Assembly: GCF_019243775.1 (NCBI RefSeq)
Contig: NZ_CP069157.1
Location: 1,426,001 to 1,490,000, forward strand
Direction: 5' to 3'
DNA: 64,000 bases
Origin: Morganella morganii
GTDB taxonomy: Bacteria > Pseudomonadota > Gammaproteobacteria > Enterobacterales > Enterobacteriaceae
In this document: positions 18,249-27,932 of the stretch, in pieces
How the letters are laid out: each line of letters begins with the position of its first letter
How positions within the stretch are numbered: the first letter of the stretch is position 1
Translations under genes and position numbers: made by a program
Notes under the pieces: model-generated
The model's database searches: none
Told to the model about the DNA's origin: nothing
Seen by the model: the letters and a program-made list of their open reading frames with translations, nothing else

Positions 18249-18518
18249 ATGAAAAAGCTGACTATCGCAGAGATGACTGAGCCGCAGAAAATCCGTGTCC
18301 GCACCCGGCTGGCTCAGGAACAGAAAAAACTGGGGTGTCCGCTGACCAATGCGGAGCAGAATAAAGTCAAAGATCAGATTATCACCGAAATTTCCAAAGA
18401 AGTGGATGCCGCTGCCGCTAAAGTCAGAGCACAGAAAAAAAAGGATAAAATCAAACCCGGCGGCGGGGAAGAAACCTTTAACTGGTCAGCGAAAACTCAT
18501 ACGCGGGGATTGCGCTGA
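18249..18518 (+). CDS. DUF3811 (YjbD-like) family protein
   Basis: An 89-aa, lysine-rich, cytoplasmic protein. The N-terminal EMTEPQKIRVRTRLAQEQKK, the central PLTNAEQNKVKDQI and the C-terminal TFNWSAKTHTRGLR match the pattern of E. coli YjbD (90 aa, ending FSWSANTPTRGRR), a DUF3811 protein of unknown function. It is probably helical in the middle. It stands alone between two terminators. E. coli does not have a relative at this locus. Confidence 0.75.
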   Translation: MKKLTIAEMTEPQKIRVRTRLAQEQKKLGCPLTNAEQNKVKDQIITEISKEVDAAAAKVRAQKKKDKIKPGGGEETFNWSAKTHTRGLR

Positions 18519-18554
18519 GCCTTCCGGATAATTTACTTCTGTTTTTATTACGAT

Positions 18555-18577
18555 AACCGCCACACGGCGGTTTTTTG
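18555..18577 (+). terminator. rho-independent terminator after the DUF3811 gene
   Basis: AACCGCC pairs with GGCGGTT around ACAC, followed by a T-run. Confidence 0.85.
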
Positions 18578-18746
18578 TACTGAGTATATTTTAATAAACA
18601 ATACGACATAATAAATTTACGTATATTCCGCCTGAGCTATTTCTGTATATTTTTAGGATGACGCCGGAATAATATCAGAATTATTTTCTGTCATTATTTT
18701 TATTCCGGTGTATTTCATGGTATGTAATTAGACCACAGGTGATTAT

Positions 18747-18956
18747 ATGATATTTAAAGTGATTTTATCGAAAGCACTCATGGCTGTTATGTTCGTTTTA
18801 TCTGTCAGTATAGCAGCCAACGCGGCTGAGAAATCATCATGGCTGTTTGTCGGGCCTTACTTCTCCGGTGACGGGACTATTTATTGTAAATATGTAAAAA
18901 AGGGAAATGTCATGCTTCGCAAAGGATATCCGAATTGTCCTGCTGTTATCCGGTAA
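18747..18956 (+). CDS. small secreted protein, function unknown
   Basis: A 69-aa product with a clear Sec signal peptide: charged start, hydrophobic core MAVMFVLSVSIAANA and a cleavage site after about residue 26. The mature part of roughly 43 residues has two cysteines (in TIYCKYVKK and YPNCPAVIR) that could form one disulfide, and it is rich in aromatic and basic residues. An AGGTGA ribosome-binding site lies 4 bases before the ATG. The surrounding DNA from about 18580 to 19060 is much richer in A+T than its neighbours, which hints at acquisition. No family was recognised; the ORF could still be spurious, but the signal peptide and ribosome-binding site argue for a gene. Confidence 0.6.
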   Translation: MIFKVILSKALMAVMFVLSVSIAANAAEKSSWLFVGPYFSGDGTIYCKYVKKGNVMLRKGYPNCPAVIR

Positions 18957-19063
18957 ATAATAGTCAGTGATTTTTTTAATTAAAAAATTGTTATTACGAC
19001 AGATTTGTTATTGTGAAATACAGTTAATATAAGCAATGTAAAACGGTACATAACGACAGATTT

Positions 19064-20050
19064 TTATGTACCGTTTTCACCGGATTTCCGGAGCGGATTA
19101 TCTATTCTCCCGCACCACACCGCTGCGGCTGTGTTTTTTTTCGTTTTACGGCGGATAATCTGTGTCAGTGGTGTGCGCAGACGCTGCGCCATAATTACCC
19201 CTATCAGTACCACACCACCGCCGATAATATGATAGCTGTGCAGCTCTTCTTTCAGGAAGACAGCGGCGATAATGGCGGTCAGTACCGGTGCCAGGTTCAT
19301 AAAGATAGAGGCGGCGTTTGCACCCAAACGGGTGACGCCCAGGATCCACAGCAGCGGCGCAAAAATAGAGGCCGCAATCCCTGCATACAATACCAGTCCG
19401 ATATTATCGCGGTTCAGTGTCACATCACCGGCGCTGAGGAATACCGGGATCAGCAGCAGTACGCCAAAAACAATCTGCATATACAGCGAGTGAATGCTCG
19501 ACAGCGGGATCGCCCAGCGTTTGGTCAGCACGCCGTAGAAGGCATAAGCGAGACCGGCGATAAACATCAGCATTTCACCCTGACCCAGCCCCTGATGCAG
19601 TAAATCTGCCGGATGTCCCTTGCTGATAAGCCAGGTCAGGCCGCTCAGGGAGAGAATTGTACCGAGTACAATACCGATGGTCGGTGCGATCCGCAGTACC
19701 GGGATACTTAACACCACGGTCAGCAGCGGGATCAGCGAGGTGATAATCCCCATAAAGGTGGCGCTGACGGTATAAGCGGCGTAGTACGCCAGGCTCTGAT
19801 ACAGCCCCATGCCGAGAAAACCGAGGATAAACAGTTTCCACGCGTGTTGTTTGATCACCGTACGCTGCTGCCAGACCGGCATAATCAGGAACGGCGTCAT
19901 CACGGCGAGTGCCAGTGCCCAGCGGTAAAAGGAAATCGCGCCGGGGGCGATGGCACCGGCGGCCAGTTTATTCACCACGGCATTCACAGACCAGATTAAT
20001 ACAGCCCCGAGGGGTAAAAGCAGGTTTTTCATTCTTAAACTCATTTTCAT
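19064..20050 (-). CDS. EamA/DMT family transporter
   Basis: An inner-membrane protein of 328 aa with about ten hydrophobic segments in two EamA repeats, the drug/metabolite transporter superfamily. The first repeat begins LLLPLGAVLIWSVNAVVNKL and the second contains YAFYGVLTKRWAIPL; both end in the conserved form with Glu-containing FLKEELHSYHIIGG. Substrate unknown; export of an amino acid, metabolite or drug is typical. Starts at 20050, 20044 or 20032 are possible; 20032 (MKNLLLPLGAV) also fits the family. It is divergent from an AraC-type regulator gene with an 83-bp shared gap, the usual layout for a regulator controlling an exporter. Confidence 0.85.
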   Translation of the reverse strand: MKMSLRMKNLLLPLGAVLIWSVNAVVNKLAAGAIAPGAISFYRWALALAVMTPFLIMPVWQQRTVIKQHAWKLFILGFLGMGLYQSLAYYAAYTVSATFMGIITSLIPLLTVVLSIPVLRIAPTIGIVLGTILSLSGLTWLISKGHPADLLHQGLGQGEMLMFIAGLAYAFYGVLTKRWAIPLSSIHSLYMQIVFGVLLLIPVFLSAGDVTLNRDNIGLVLYAGIAASIFAPLLWILGVTRLGANAASIFMNLAPVLTAIIAAVFLKEELHSYHIIGGGVVLIGVIMAQRLRTPLTQIIRRKTKKNTAAAVWCGRIDNPLRKSGENGT

Positions 20051-20133
20051 TATCAGGCAGGTGGTGTAGTGTAATCTGTCTTAATTATTCTATATAACGA
20101 TATCCCGCCAATTTATAGAGAGGATCTGACAAG

Positions 20134-20910
20134 ATGGCCCGTAAGTCAGATATTTCATCACTGGGTGTGAAAGACCCGGTGACATTAATCTGCCGTCATG
20201 AACAGTTTTATTCGGAAACGGAGTTTGCCCTTCATCATCACCCCTTCGGCCAGTTGCTGTATGTCGCCAGCGGTGTGATGGAGATGACCGTTGAGGGACA
20301 GCGCTATCTGGCGCCGGCGGGGTTTTGTATCTGGATCCCGCCGGGAACGGAACATGCCAGTTATAACAAAGCCTGCGCCTCTTTCAAAATTATTGATATT
20401 TCGCCGCAGTGGGCACCGCAGTTACCGCAGATGGCCTGTGTGATAGAGCTGACGCCGGTATTCAGTGCGGTGATGCAGGATTTGTTCGGCCGCAAAGTCC
20501 GTGAACCGGAAACTGACGCGGACAGGCGGCTGGCGCTGGTACTGACCGATCAACTGCTGCTGTCACCCTGTCAGCCGACCTATCTGCCGGTCACGGATGA
20601 TAAACTGCTGGCACCGGTGCTCAGTGCGCTGGAGAATGATCCGTCCGATAATACGTCGCTGGCGGAGTGGGCGGTACGACGCTTTACCTCGGAACGGACA
20701 TTATCCCGCCGCTGTCAGCAGAAGCTGGGGATGTCCTTCAGTGAATGGCGTCAGCGCCTGCGTTTTCTGCGGGCGGTGGCGTTATTACAGGAAGGCCGCA
20801 GTGTGCAGAATGTCGCGCTGGATGTGGGTTACAGCTCATCATCCGCCTTTATTGCCATGTTTTCCCAGCTGGCCGGTGTCACGCCGGAGCGCTTCCGTCA
20901 TCAGCCTTAA
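20134..20910 (+). CDS. AraC family transcriptional regulator with cupin sensor domain
   Basis: A 258-aa DNA-binding regulator. The N-terminal half is a cupin fold (HHHPFGQLLYVASGVMEMTV and IPPGTEHASYN) likely to bind a small effector. The C-terminal part holds two helix-turn-helix motifs, the second being VQNVALDVGYSSSSAFIAMF followed by GVTPERFR, the AraC signature. The closest well-known type is NimR/YeaM, which regulates an adjacent exporter. The divergent EamA transporter is the likely target. The 144-bp gap to pdxB shows no obvious terminator. Confidence 0.88.
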   Translation: MARKSDISSLGVKDPVTLICRHEQFYSETEFALHHHPFGQLLYVASGVMEMTVEGQRYLAPAGFCIWIPPGTEHASYNKACASFKIIDISPQWAPQLPQMACVIELTPVFSAVMQDLFGRKVREPETDADRRLALVLTDQLLLSPCQPTYLPVTDDKLLAPVLSALENDPSDNTSLAEWAVRRFTSERTLSRRCQQKLGMSFSEWRQRLRFLRAVALLQEGRSVQNVALDVGYSSSSAFIAMFSQLAGVTPERFRHQP

Positions 20911-21054
20911 TTGCTCTCTTTAGCAACAATCGGTGTTCCGGGCGTAGGTTTTATCCCGCAGAAGTGGCAAAATAGCGGCCATCCGTTTCAATTCCGGTTG
21001 TGCCGCCGCACCGACAGGTCTCCGCCGGCCGCCGACAGTATGAAGGTGAAGCCC

Positions 21055-22185
21055 GTGAAAATCGTTGTAGATGAGAATATGCCTTACGCCGAAACCCTGT
21101 TTTCCCGTCTCGGGGACGTGGTGGCGGTGCCGGGACGTCCGTTGCCGGACGGGGTGCTGGATGATGCTGACGCACTGATGGTGCGTTCTGTCACGAAAGT
21201 GAATGCACAGCTGCTGGAAAATACGCCGGTGAAATTCACCGGTACCGCAACCGCCGGTTTTGATCATGTGGATAAAGCCTGGCTGGCGGAGCAGGGAATT
21301 GGTTTCTCCTCCGCGCCGGGTTGTAATGCAATTGCTGTGGTGGAATATGTCTTTTCTGCCCTGATGCTGCTGGCGGAGCGCGACAGTTTTCAGCTGACGG
21401 ATAAAACCGTCGGGATTATCGGGGCCGGGAATGTCGGCGGCCGTCTGGCGAAGCGTCTGGAAGCACTGGGTGTTAATATTCTCATCTGTGACCCGCCGCG
21501 TGCGGATAATGGCGATGCCGGGGAATTTTATGATATCGATACCCTGGTGGCGCAGGCCGATATCCTGACATTCCATACCCCGCTGAATAAATCCGGGCCA
21601 TACACCACACTGCATCTGATGGATGAAACCCGTCTCAGTGCCATGAAAGACAACGGCATTCTGATCAACGCCAGCCGTGGTGCGGTGGTGGATAACCGGG
21701 CGCTGTTATCGGTACTGGCCGGCGGCAAACCACTGAGTGTGGTGCTGGATGTGTGGGAGCCGGAGCCGGATCTGTCAACTGAACTGCTTTCACTGGCGGA
21801 TATCGGTACGCCGCATATTGCCGGTTATACCCTGGAAGGCAAGGCGCGTGGTACCACGCAGGTCTTTGAAGCCTTTGCGGAATTCACCGGACAACCACAG
21901 CAGGTTGCGCTGTCAGAATTGTTACCGGCACCGGAATTCGGCTGTATCACACTGTCAGGTAAAGTAACGCAAAGTATTCTCAAACGTTTAATGCATCTGG
22001 TTTATGATGTCCGCCGTGATGATGCGGCATTACGTGCGGTGGCTGGTGTGGCGGGTGAGTTTGACAAACTGCGTAAGTTTTATCCTGATCGCCGTGAGTG
22101 GTCATCACTGACTGTTATTTGTGATGATGCACAGAGTGCGGCGCTGTTGTCTGACCTGGGTTTCACGGCAGAATACCGCGCATAA
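21055..22185 (+). CDS. pdxB: erythronate-4-phosphate dehydrogenase PdxB
   Basis: PdxB oxidises 4-phosphoerythronate, the second step of the DXP-independent pyridoxal phosphate pathway. It is a D-2-hydroxyacid dehydrogenase with the nucleotide-binding [16 protein letters not shown] (about residues 120-135), the Arg of [11 protein letters not shown] and the catalytic His of [12 protein letters not shown]. The start is taken as the GTG at 21055 because AAGGTGA precedes it by 6 bases and the N-terminus [16 protein letters not shown] then matches E. coli PdxB ([12 protein letters not shown]). An ATG at 21040 is the alternative. Length 376 aa (E. coli 378). First gene of a pdxB-usg-truA-dedA cluster. 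Confidence 0.94.
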   Translation: MKIVVDENMPYAETLFSRLGDVVAVPGRPLPDGVLDDADALMVRSVTKVNAQLLENTPVKFTGTATAGFDHVDKAWLAEQGIGFSSAPGCNAIAVVEYVFSALMLLAERDSFQLTDKTVGIIGAGNVGGRLAKRLEALGVNILICDPPRADNGDAGEFYDIDTLVAQADILTFHTPLNKSGPYTTLHLMDETRLSAMKDNGILINASRGAVVDNRALLSVLAGGKPLSVVLDVWEPEPDLSTELLSLADIGTPHIAGYTLEGKARGTTQVFEAFAEFTGQPQQVALSELLPAPEFGCITLSGKVTQSILKRLMHLVYDVRRDDAALRAVAGVAGEFDKLRKFYPDRREWSSLTVICDDAQSAALLSDLGFTAEYRA

Positions 22186-22211
22186 AATCATTTTTTCATC
22201 ATTCTTTTTCT

Positions 22212-22245
22212 GACTGTACCGCGCTGACGCGGTGCAGTCTTTGTT
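22212..22245 (+). terminator. hairpin terminator/attenuator between pdxB and usg
   Basis: A 12-bp stem, GACTGTACCGCG with CGCGGTGCAGTC (one G-T pair), loop CTGA, followed by TTTGTT. It lies 18 bp before the usg start and may reduce read-through from pdxB. Confidence 0.65.
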
Positions 22246-22257
22246 CCGGAGATAACT

Positions 22258-23268
22258 ATGTCAGAAGGCTGGAATATTGCCGTATTGGGTGCGACCGGTG
22301 CTGTCGGCAGCGCCGTGGTGTCATTACTGGAAGAGCGTGAATTTCCGGTGGGAGAGTTATATTTACTGGCCGGGGAGCGCAGCGCGGGAGAATCGGTGCG
22401 CATGAACGGCAAAAGCTATCTGGTCACCGAAGCCCGTGATTTTGACTGGTCACAGGTGCAGCTGGCCTTTTTCATGGCCTGTGCGGAAGCCACCGCCGCG
22501 TATTATGAAGCGGCGACAGACAGCGGCTGTATTGTGATTGACAGCAGCGGCCTGTTTGCGCTGGAGCCTGACGTACCGCTGGTGGTACCGTCGGTGAACC
22601 CGCAGGCACTGAGCGAATACCGCAACCGTAACCTGATTGCGCTGGCAGACAGCACAGTCAGCCAGTTACTGACTGCTATCCGTCCGCTGGTGGAAAGCGC
22701 CGGGTTATCCCGCATTAATCTGACCAACCTGTTCTCTGTTTCCCGTTTCGGGAAAAGTGCGGTGGAAGAGCTGGCCGGGGAGTGTGCAAAACTCCTCAAT
22801 GGCATCCCGCCGGAAGCCGGTCGTTTCAGTAAACAGCTGGCGTTTAACCTTCTGCCGCTGCTGACTGATGAGCAGGGCAGTGTGTCAGAAGAGCGCCGTA
22901 TCGCGGAAGAAACCCGCAAAGTCCTGCAGGATGCCGGTCTGCCGATCAGCGTGAGCTGTGTGCAGTCCCCGGTGTTCTACGGCAACGCGCAGATAGTGCA
23001 GCTGGAAACACTGCGCCCGCTCGGCAGTGAAGAGGCCCGTGATGAACTGGAACGGGCAGAGGATATTCAGCTCTCAGAAGAGCAGGAGTTCCCGACTCAG
23101 GTGACGGATGCCTCCGGCAATCATCTGCTGAATATCGGTTGTCTGCGTAATGATTACGGTATTCCGGAAATTCTGCATTTCTGGTCAGTGGCGGATAACG
23201 TACAGTTTGGCGGCGCACTGATGGCAGTCGAAATTGCCGAGCGTCTGACGCAGGAGCAGTTTTACTGA
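22258..23268 (+). CDS. usg: USG-1 protein, aspartate-semialdehyde dehydrogenase homologue
   Basis: A 336-aa relative of aspartate-semialdehyde dehydrogenase with the N-terminal NADP-binding [17 protein letters not shown]. At the place where the true enzyme has its catalytic Cys (GNC pattern), this protein reads [11 protein letters not shown], with no Cys, exactly as in E. coli Usg (VADSLTSQLL). It is therefore probably not a dehydrogenase; its function is unknown. The stop codon overlaps the truA start by one base (TGATG), which implies coupled translation. Confidence 0.9.
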   Translation: MSEGWNIAVLGATGAVGSAVVSLLEEREFPVGELYLLAGERSAGESVRMNGKSYLVTEARDFDWSQVQLAFFMACAEATAAYYEAATDSGCIVIDSSGLFALEPDVPLVVPSVNPQALSEYRNRNLIALADSTVSQLLTAIRPLVESAGLSRINLTNLFSVSRFGKSAVEELAGECAKLLNGIPPEAGRFSKQLAFNLLPLLTDEQGSVSEERRIAEETRKVLQDAGLPISVSCVQSPVFYGNAQIVQLETLRPLGSEEARDELERAEDIQLSEEQEFPTQVTDASGNHLLNIGCLRNDYGIPEILHFWSVADNVQFGGALMAVEIAERLTQEQFY

Positions 23269-24089
23269 TGTCAGAGGTGATTTTACCGGCGGAAGAGGGT
23301 AAAACCACTATCGCGCTGGGTATTGAATATGACGGCAGCCGTTATTACGGCTGGCAGCGTCAGTCAGAAGTCGCGAGTGTGCAGGGCTGTCTGGAAAAAG
23401 CGCTGTCAAAAGTGGCGGCAGAGCCGGTCTCGGTTTTCTGTGCGGGCCGGACCGATGCCGGGGTGCATGCCACCGGTCAGGTGGTGCATTTTCATACGGC
23501 AGCTGTCCGGAAAGATGCGGCCTGGACGATGGGCGTAAACACCCATCTGCCGCCGGATATCGCGGTGCGCTGGGTCAAAACCGTGCCGGAAAACTTCCAC
23601 GCCCGGTTCAGTGCCACAGCGCGGCGTTACCGCTATGTGATTTTCAATCACCGTTTTCGTCCGGCTATCCTCAGCAAGGGTGTGACCCACTTTCATTATC
23701 CGCTGGATGAAAAGCGGATGCATGAAGCGGCACAGAGCCTGCTGGGGGAGAATGATTTTTCCTCTTTCCGCGCGGCGCAGTGTCAGTCCAGAAGCCCGTG
23801 GCGTAATGTGATGCATGTGAACGTCACCCGTCAGGGGCAGTATGTGATTGTGGATATCAAAGCCAACGCCTTTGTGCATCATATGGTGCGCAATATCACC
23901 GGCGCTCTGCTGGAGGTCGGCTGCGGTAATTTACCGGTTAGTCGTATCGCGGAGCTGCTGGCACTGAAAGACCGGACACTGGCTCCGGCAACGGCACCGG
24001 CGGAAGGTTTGTATCTGGTTTCAGTGGATTACCCGGAAGAATTTGCCCTGCCGTCACCGGCGATGGGGCCGCTTTTCCTGGCAGATTAA
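23268..24089 (+). CDS. truA: tRNA pseudouridine(38-40) synthase TruA
   Basis: TruA changes uridines 38-40 in the anticodon arm of many tRNAs to pseudouridine. The catalytic Asp-63 is in [36 protein letters not shown] at the N-terminus and [14 protein letters not shown] near the C-terminus are family motifs. Length 273 aa (E. coli 270). The start overlaps the usg stop. Confidence 0.95.
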   Translation: MSEVILPAEEGKTTIALGIEYDGSRYYGWQRQSEVASVQGCLEKALSKVAAEPVSVFCAGRTDAGVHATGQVVHFHTAAVRKDAAWTMGVNTHLPPDIAVRWVKTVPENFHARFSATARRYRYVIFNHRFRPAILSKGVTHFHYPLDEKRMHEAAQSLLGENDFSSFRAAQCQSRSPWRNVMHVNVTRQGQYVIVDIKANAFVHHMVRNITGALLEVGCGNLPVSRIAELLALKDRTLAPATAPAEGLYLVSVDYPEEFALPSPAMGPLFLAD

Positions 24090-24095
24090 TTTATT

Positions 24096-24125
24096 GGCCG
24101 GATAAGCATAAGGCTGCGTCCGGCG
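24096..24125. repeat. REP-like palindrome between truA and dedA
   Basis: GCCGGATAAG and GCGTCCGGC form an imperfect hairpin closely resembling enterobacterial REP units (GCCGGAT ... TCCGGC type). It is a single unit in the 45-bp gap. Whether this genome has a REP family was not tested. Confidence 0.45.
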
Positions 24126-24134
24126 GGGTGAAAT

Positions 24135-24806
24135 ATGGAATATATTCAATATCTGATCGATTTTATTTTGCACATTGACTTGCATATGAAAGAGATGGTC
24201 GCGGATTACGGCATCTGGGTTTATGCGATTTTATTCCTGATCCTGTTCTGTGAGACCGGGCTTGTGGTCACGCCGTTCCTGCCGGGAGACTCGCTGCTGT
24301 TTGTGGCGGGAACACTGGCGGCACTGCCGTCTAACGACCTGAACATTCATGTGATGGTGCTGCTGATGATTACAGCGGCGATTATCGGTGACGCGGTAAA
24401 CTATACTATCGGGCACTTTTTCGGGGAGCGGCTTTTCCGTAATCCGGACTCAAAAATCTTCCGTCAGAGTCACCTGCGCAAGACCCATGCGTTCTTTGAA
24501 ACCCATGGCGGTAAAGCGATTATTCTGGCGCGATTTGTTCCGATTGTGCGGACATTTGCCCCGTTTGTTGCCGGTATGAGTAAAATGTCGTATCGCCACT
24601 TTGCGATGTTTAACGTTATCGGTGCAATTGTATGGGTGGTATTATTTGCCTATGCAGGGTATATCTTCGGGGAAACCAAGATTGTACAGGAAAACTTGAA
24701 ATTACTTATCGTGGCGATTATTTTCATCTCCATATTGCCCGGTATTATCGAGGTATGGCGTCACCGCCGTGCGGCGAAAAAAGCACAGAAACGTGATGAC
24801 GCCTGA
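24135..24806 (+). CDS. dedA: DedA family membrane protein
   Basis: A 223-aa inner-membrane protein of the DedA family, thought to move or flip lipid carriers (undecaprenyl phosphate or phosphatidylethanolamine) and to support proton motive force. Conserved features are [19 protein letters not shown] near residues 37-55 and the motif [14 protein letters not shown], with the functionally important Glu and Arg residues present. Four to five hydrophobic stretches are visible. The sequence runs in parallel with E. coli DedA (219 aa). Confidence 0.93.
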   Translation: MEYIQYLIDFILHIDLHMKEMVADYGIWVYAILFLILFCETGLVVTPFLPGDSLLFVAGTLAALPSNDLNIHVMVLLMITAAIIGDAVNYTIGHFFGERLFRNPDSKIFRQSHLRKTHAFFETHGGKAIILARFVPIVRTFAPFVAGMSKMSYRHFAMFNVIGAIVWVVLFAYAGYIFGETKIVQENLKLLIVAIIFISILPGIIEVWRHRRAAKKAQKRDDA

Positions 24807-24907
24807 GTGGTTTGAGCAGTTTTTTATCCACAGTGCATAAGCAATGTGGTTTAATGGCAGATAATAATTACACTGGCTGAGCCAGATTTCAGACGGAAAG
24901 GTCATTA

Positions 24908-25858
24908 ATGAGCTGGATTGAAAAAATTCTGAATAAGACCCCAATGAACCAGACACGCAAGGCGAGCATTCCTGAAGGTGTCTGGACGAAGTGCGACAGT
25001 TGTGGTCAGGTACTGTACCGCCAGGAGGTGGAACGTAATCTTGAGGTGTGTCCGAAATGTGATCATCACATGCGGATCCCTGCACGTGCGCGCCTGCTGA
25101 CGTTTCTGGATGAAGGCAGCACCACGGAACTGGGAACTGATCTGGAGCCGAAAGACGTCCTGAAATTCCGTGATTCCAAAAAATACAAAGACAGACTGGT
25201 GTCCGCCCAGAAAGCAACCGGGGAAAAAGAAGCCCTGATTGCGATGAAAGGCACCCTGAAAACCATGCCGGTTGTCGCGGCAGCGTTTGAATTTGCCTTT
25301 ATCGGCGGTTCGATGTCTTCTGTGGTCGGTGCACGGTTTGTCCGCGCGGTTGAACAGGCACTGGAAGATAACTGCCCGCTGGTCTGCTTCTCCGCAAGCG
25401 GCGGCGCACGTATGCAGGAAGCGCTGATGTCGCTGATGCAGATGGCCAAAACCAGTGCGGCTCTGGCCAAAATGCAGGAGCGCGGTCTGCCGTATATCTC
25501 TGTGCTGACTGACCCGACCATGGGTGGTGTCTCCGCAAGTCTGGCTATGCTGGGTGATATCAATATCGCCGAGCCGAAAGCCCTGATCGGCTTTGCCGGT
25601 CCGCGTGTTATCGAGCAGACTGTCCGTGAGAAATTACCGCCGGGATTCCAGCGCAGTGAGTTCCTGATTGAAAAAGGGGCGATCGATATGATTGTCCGCC
25701 GCCCGGAAATGCGTGATACCGTCGCGGAAATTCTGTCAAAACTGACGAACTATCAGTTCCCGCAGGAAGGTGAAGTCATTGAAATCCTGACCGCGGATGA
25801 ACCTGATTCCGACTTATCTTCTGAAACAGAGACTGATGTCAAAAAACACGATGTCTGA
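24908..25858 (+). CDS. accD: acetyl-CoA carboxylase carboxyltransferase subunit beta
   Basis: AccD and AccA transfer the carboxyl group from biotin to acetyl-CoA to make malonyl-CoA, the first committed step of fatty-acid synthesis. The N-terminal zinc ribbon has Cys-29, Cys-32, Cys-48 and Cys-51 ([10 protein letters not shown] and EVCPKCDHH). The crotonase-like core follows, with [19 protein letters not shown] and [12 protein letters not shown] forming the oxyanion region. Length 316 aa against 304 in E. coli, with the extra residues at the acidic C-terminus. The 3' end overlaps folC. Confidence 0.95.
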   Translation: MSWIEKILNKTPMNQTRKASIPEGVWTKCDSCGQVLYRQEVERNLEVCPKCDHHMRIPARARLLTFLDEGSTTELGTDLEPKDVLKFRDSKKYKDRLVSAQKATGEKEALIAMKGTLKTMPVVAAAFEFAFIGGSMSSVVGARFVRAVEQALEDNCPLVCFSASGGARMQEALMSLMQMAKTSAALAKMQERGLPYISVLTDPTMGGVSASLAMLGDINIAEPKALIGFAGPRVIEQTVREKLPPGFQRSEFLIEKGAIDMIVRRPEMRDTVAEILSKLTNYQFPQEGEVIEILTADEPDSDLSSETETDVKKHDV

Positions 25859-27149
25859 TAAGCGAGAAAGACCGACAGCCGCGTCATCGATGATGACGTG
25901 GCTTTCTTATCTGGGTGATCTGCATACGCAGGTTATTGATATGGGACTGGAACGTGTCGGTGCGGTGGCGGATATCATGAATCTGCGCTATCCCGCCCCG
26001 AAAGTGATTACTGTTTCCGGGACCAACGGCAAAGGCACCACCTGCCATACGCTCGAATCTATCCTGCTGGCTGCAGGGTTGCGGGTCGGGGTATACAGCT
26101 CCCCGCATCTGGTGAATTACACCGAACGGGTGCGGATTCAGGGGCAAAACCCGCCGGAAGCGGATTTCTGCCGTGTTTTTGCGGATATTGACGCGCAGCG
26201 CGGCGATATCACACTGACCTATTTTGAAGCGGGCACTCTGGCAGCACTGCAGCTGTTCCGCGAAGCCAACCTTGACGTGGTGATTCTGGAAGTCGGCCTC
26301 GGCGGGCGTCTGGATGCCACCAATATCGTCGATTCTCATATCACGGCTATTACCAGTATCGCGCTGGATCACACCGACTGGCTCGGCGCTGACCGCGAGC
26401 ATATCGCCCGTGAGAAAGCCGGAATTTTCCGCCCGCACTGTGTGGCGGTGATCGGCGAGCCGGACGCGCCTTATACCATCGCCGACGTGGCAAACAAGCT
26501 GGAAACCTCGCTGTTCTGCCGTGCCGATGACTGGTCTTACAAAGAGCAGGGCGACCACTGGACGTGGCAGTGTGAGGATGAAACCCTCGATAATCTGCCG
26601 CTGCCGAATGTGCCGCTGGCAAATGCCGCGACTGCCCTTGCGGTGATCCACAACCTGCGTCAGGTGAAAGACAAAACCGGCCGTGCCATCACCCGTGAGG
26701 CGATTGATACCGGGCTGCGTCAGGCACAACTGCCGGGCCGTTTTCAGATTGTCTCACAACAACCGCTGACCGTGCTGGATGTGGCGCATAACCCGCATGC
26801 CGCCGGTTATCTGGTCTCAAAACTGGCACAGTTACCGCGTACTGCGCAGAGCCGTGTCCGTGCTGTGATCGGTATGCTGGGCGACAAAGATATCAAAGGT
26901 ACCCTGGCTGTGCTGGGTGAGCAGGTGACAGACTGGTATGTCGCGCCGCTGACCGAACTGCGCGGAGCCCCGGCTGAACAGCTGGCGGAGCATCTGACCA
27001 ACCCGCAGCAGTTTGCCGATGTGGAAAGTGCCTGGGAACAGGCGCGCCGTGATGCCTCACCGGAGGATATCGTGGTGGTGTGCGGGTCATTCCACACAGT
27101 GGCTCATGTTATGGATGTTTTAGCGAAGGAAGGTGCGGGTGGCCAGTAA
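25851..27149 (+). CDS. folC: bifunctional dihydrofolate synthase/folylpolyglutamate synthase
   Basis: FolC adds glutamate to dihydropteroate and then to folates. It is a Mur-ligase fold enzyme with the P-loop [31 protein letters not shown] and [12 protein letters not shown]. The start is not certain: the ATG at 25851 overlaps the accD stop and yields [14 protein letters not shown], comparable with E. coli MIIKRTPQAASPL; the ATG at 25836 is an alternative, and a still longer reading from 25797 would lie inside accD. Part of the accD-folC-dedD-cvpA-purF order known from E. coli. Confidence 0.93.
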   Translation: MSDKRERPTAASSMMTWLSYLGDLHTQVIDMGLERVGAVADIMNLRYPAPKVITVSGTNGKGTTCHTLESILLAAGLRVGVYSSPHLVNYTERVRIQGQNPPEADFCRVFADIDAQRGDITLTYFEAGTLAALQLFREANLDVVILEVGLGGRLDATNIVDSHITAITSIALDHTDWLGADREHIAREKAGIFRPHCVAVIGEPDAPYTIADVANKLETSLFCRADDWSYKEQGDHWTWQCEDETLDNLPLPNVPLANAATALAVIHNLRQVKDKTGRAITREAIDTGLRQAQLPGRFQIVSQQPLTVLDVAHNPHAAGYLVSKLAQLPRTAQSRVRAVIGMLGDKDIKGTLAVLGEQVTDWYVAPLTELRGAPAEQLAEHLTNPQQFADVESAWEQARRDASPEDIVVVCGSFHTVAHVMDVLAKEGAGGQ

Positions 27150-27807
27150 ATTTCAGAATCGCTTAGTCGGAACCATTATCCTGGTGGCGGTAGGTGTGAT
27201 TGTCCTGCCGGTGCTGCTGGACGGCGATAAGAAATATAACGAAGACCAGTTCGCAGCCATCCCGCTTATCCCGAAAGAAGGGGAGCAGGATGAGATTGAT
27301 GCGGTGAATCCGATCAATCAGACTATGCCGACGATGCCGTCAGAAGGGGCATCCAGCGCCATGATTACCGAAGCGGCACAAACCGGGACGGAAGAAGCCC
27401 CTGCGGAAGCGTCTGCGGGCGGCAGTACCACCTCCAATGTGCCGCCGGGGGCGGATCCGCTGCCGCCGGTGGTGATTCCGGATAAACAACCGCAGCCGAA
27501 ACCGGAACCTAAGCCGGTGCCTGAGCCGGAACCAAAACCTGAGCCGAAACCGGAACCTAAGCCGGAAAAAGCGCCGCAGGGACAAGCTTATGTTGTGCAG
27601 CTGGGTGCATTATCTAATGCCCGTAAGGTGGAGGAGATTGTCGCCACACTGCGGTTATCCGGTTATCAGGTGTATACCGTGCCGCGCGGCAAGCTGACGC
27701 TGATTATGGTCGGGCCGTCAGCCTCGCAGGCCGAGCTGAAGTCCTCGCTGGGGGAACTGAGACAGCTTACCGGGCTGGATGGCCGGGTGCAGTCTTATAA
27801 ACCGTAG
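27139..27807 (+). CDS. dedD: cell division protein DedD (SPOR domain)
   Basis: DedD is a bitopic inner-membrane protein that helps septal peptidoglycan synthesis. It starts with [20 protein letters not shown], one transmembrane segment (about residues 9-28). A Pro/Glu/Lys-rich linker of about 110 residues follows, and the C-terminal SPOR domain (about residues 147-221, AYVVQLGALSNARKVEEIV) binds denuded glycan at the septum. The GTG at 27139 is chosen because AAGGAAGG lies upstream and the N-terminus then equals that of E. coli. It overlaps the folC stop. The linker DNA contains a direct repeat. Confidence 0.9.
   Translation: MASKFQNRLVGTIILVAVGVIVLPVLLDGDKKYNEDQFAAIPLIPKEGEQDEIDAVNPINQTMPTMPSEGASSAMITEAAQTGTEEAPAEASAGGSTTSNVPPGADPLPPVVIPDKQPQPKPEPKPVPEPEPKPEPKPEPKPEKAPQGQAYVVQLGALSNARKVEEIVATLRLSGYQVYTVPRGKLTLIMVGPSASQAELKSSLGELRQLTGLDGRVQSYKP
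27494..27565. repeat. 24-bp direct repeat inside the dedD linker
   Basis: Two identical 24-base copies occupy 27494-27517 and 27542-27565, exactly 48 bases (16 codons) apart, within the region encoding alternating Pro-Glu-Pro-Lys residues. The spacing keeps frame, so gain or loss would only change linker length. Confidence 0.85.
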
Positions 27808-27916
27808 CGAATTTAAGGAATTAGCAATATCCGTTAATAAAATCAGTTAACTCTTTGCGGCGATTATAATTTTTTATTTCGCCGCAATTTATTTTCGGAT
27901 GGAGCAAAAATCCGTT

Positions 27917-27932
27917 ACGCAAACGTTTTCGT
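27917..27932. promoter_or_regulatory. PurR operator of cvpA-purF
   Basis: ACGCAAACGTTTTCGT matches the PurR box consensus (ACGCAAACGTTTnCGT) at every fixed position. PurR with hypoxanthine or guanine would repress the cvpA-purF(-ubiX) operon. A possible -10 element TAGAAT lies at 27940-27945. A small palindrome (27957-27972) follows in the leader. Confidence 0.9.

Noticed and set aside
20911..21054. Longer N-terminus for PdxB from 20911
   Set aside because: The extra 48 residues have no resemblance to PdxB; the GTG at 21055 has a better ribosome-binding site and the right N-terminus.
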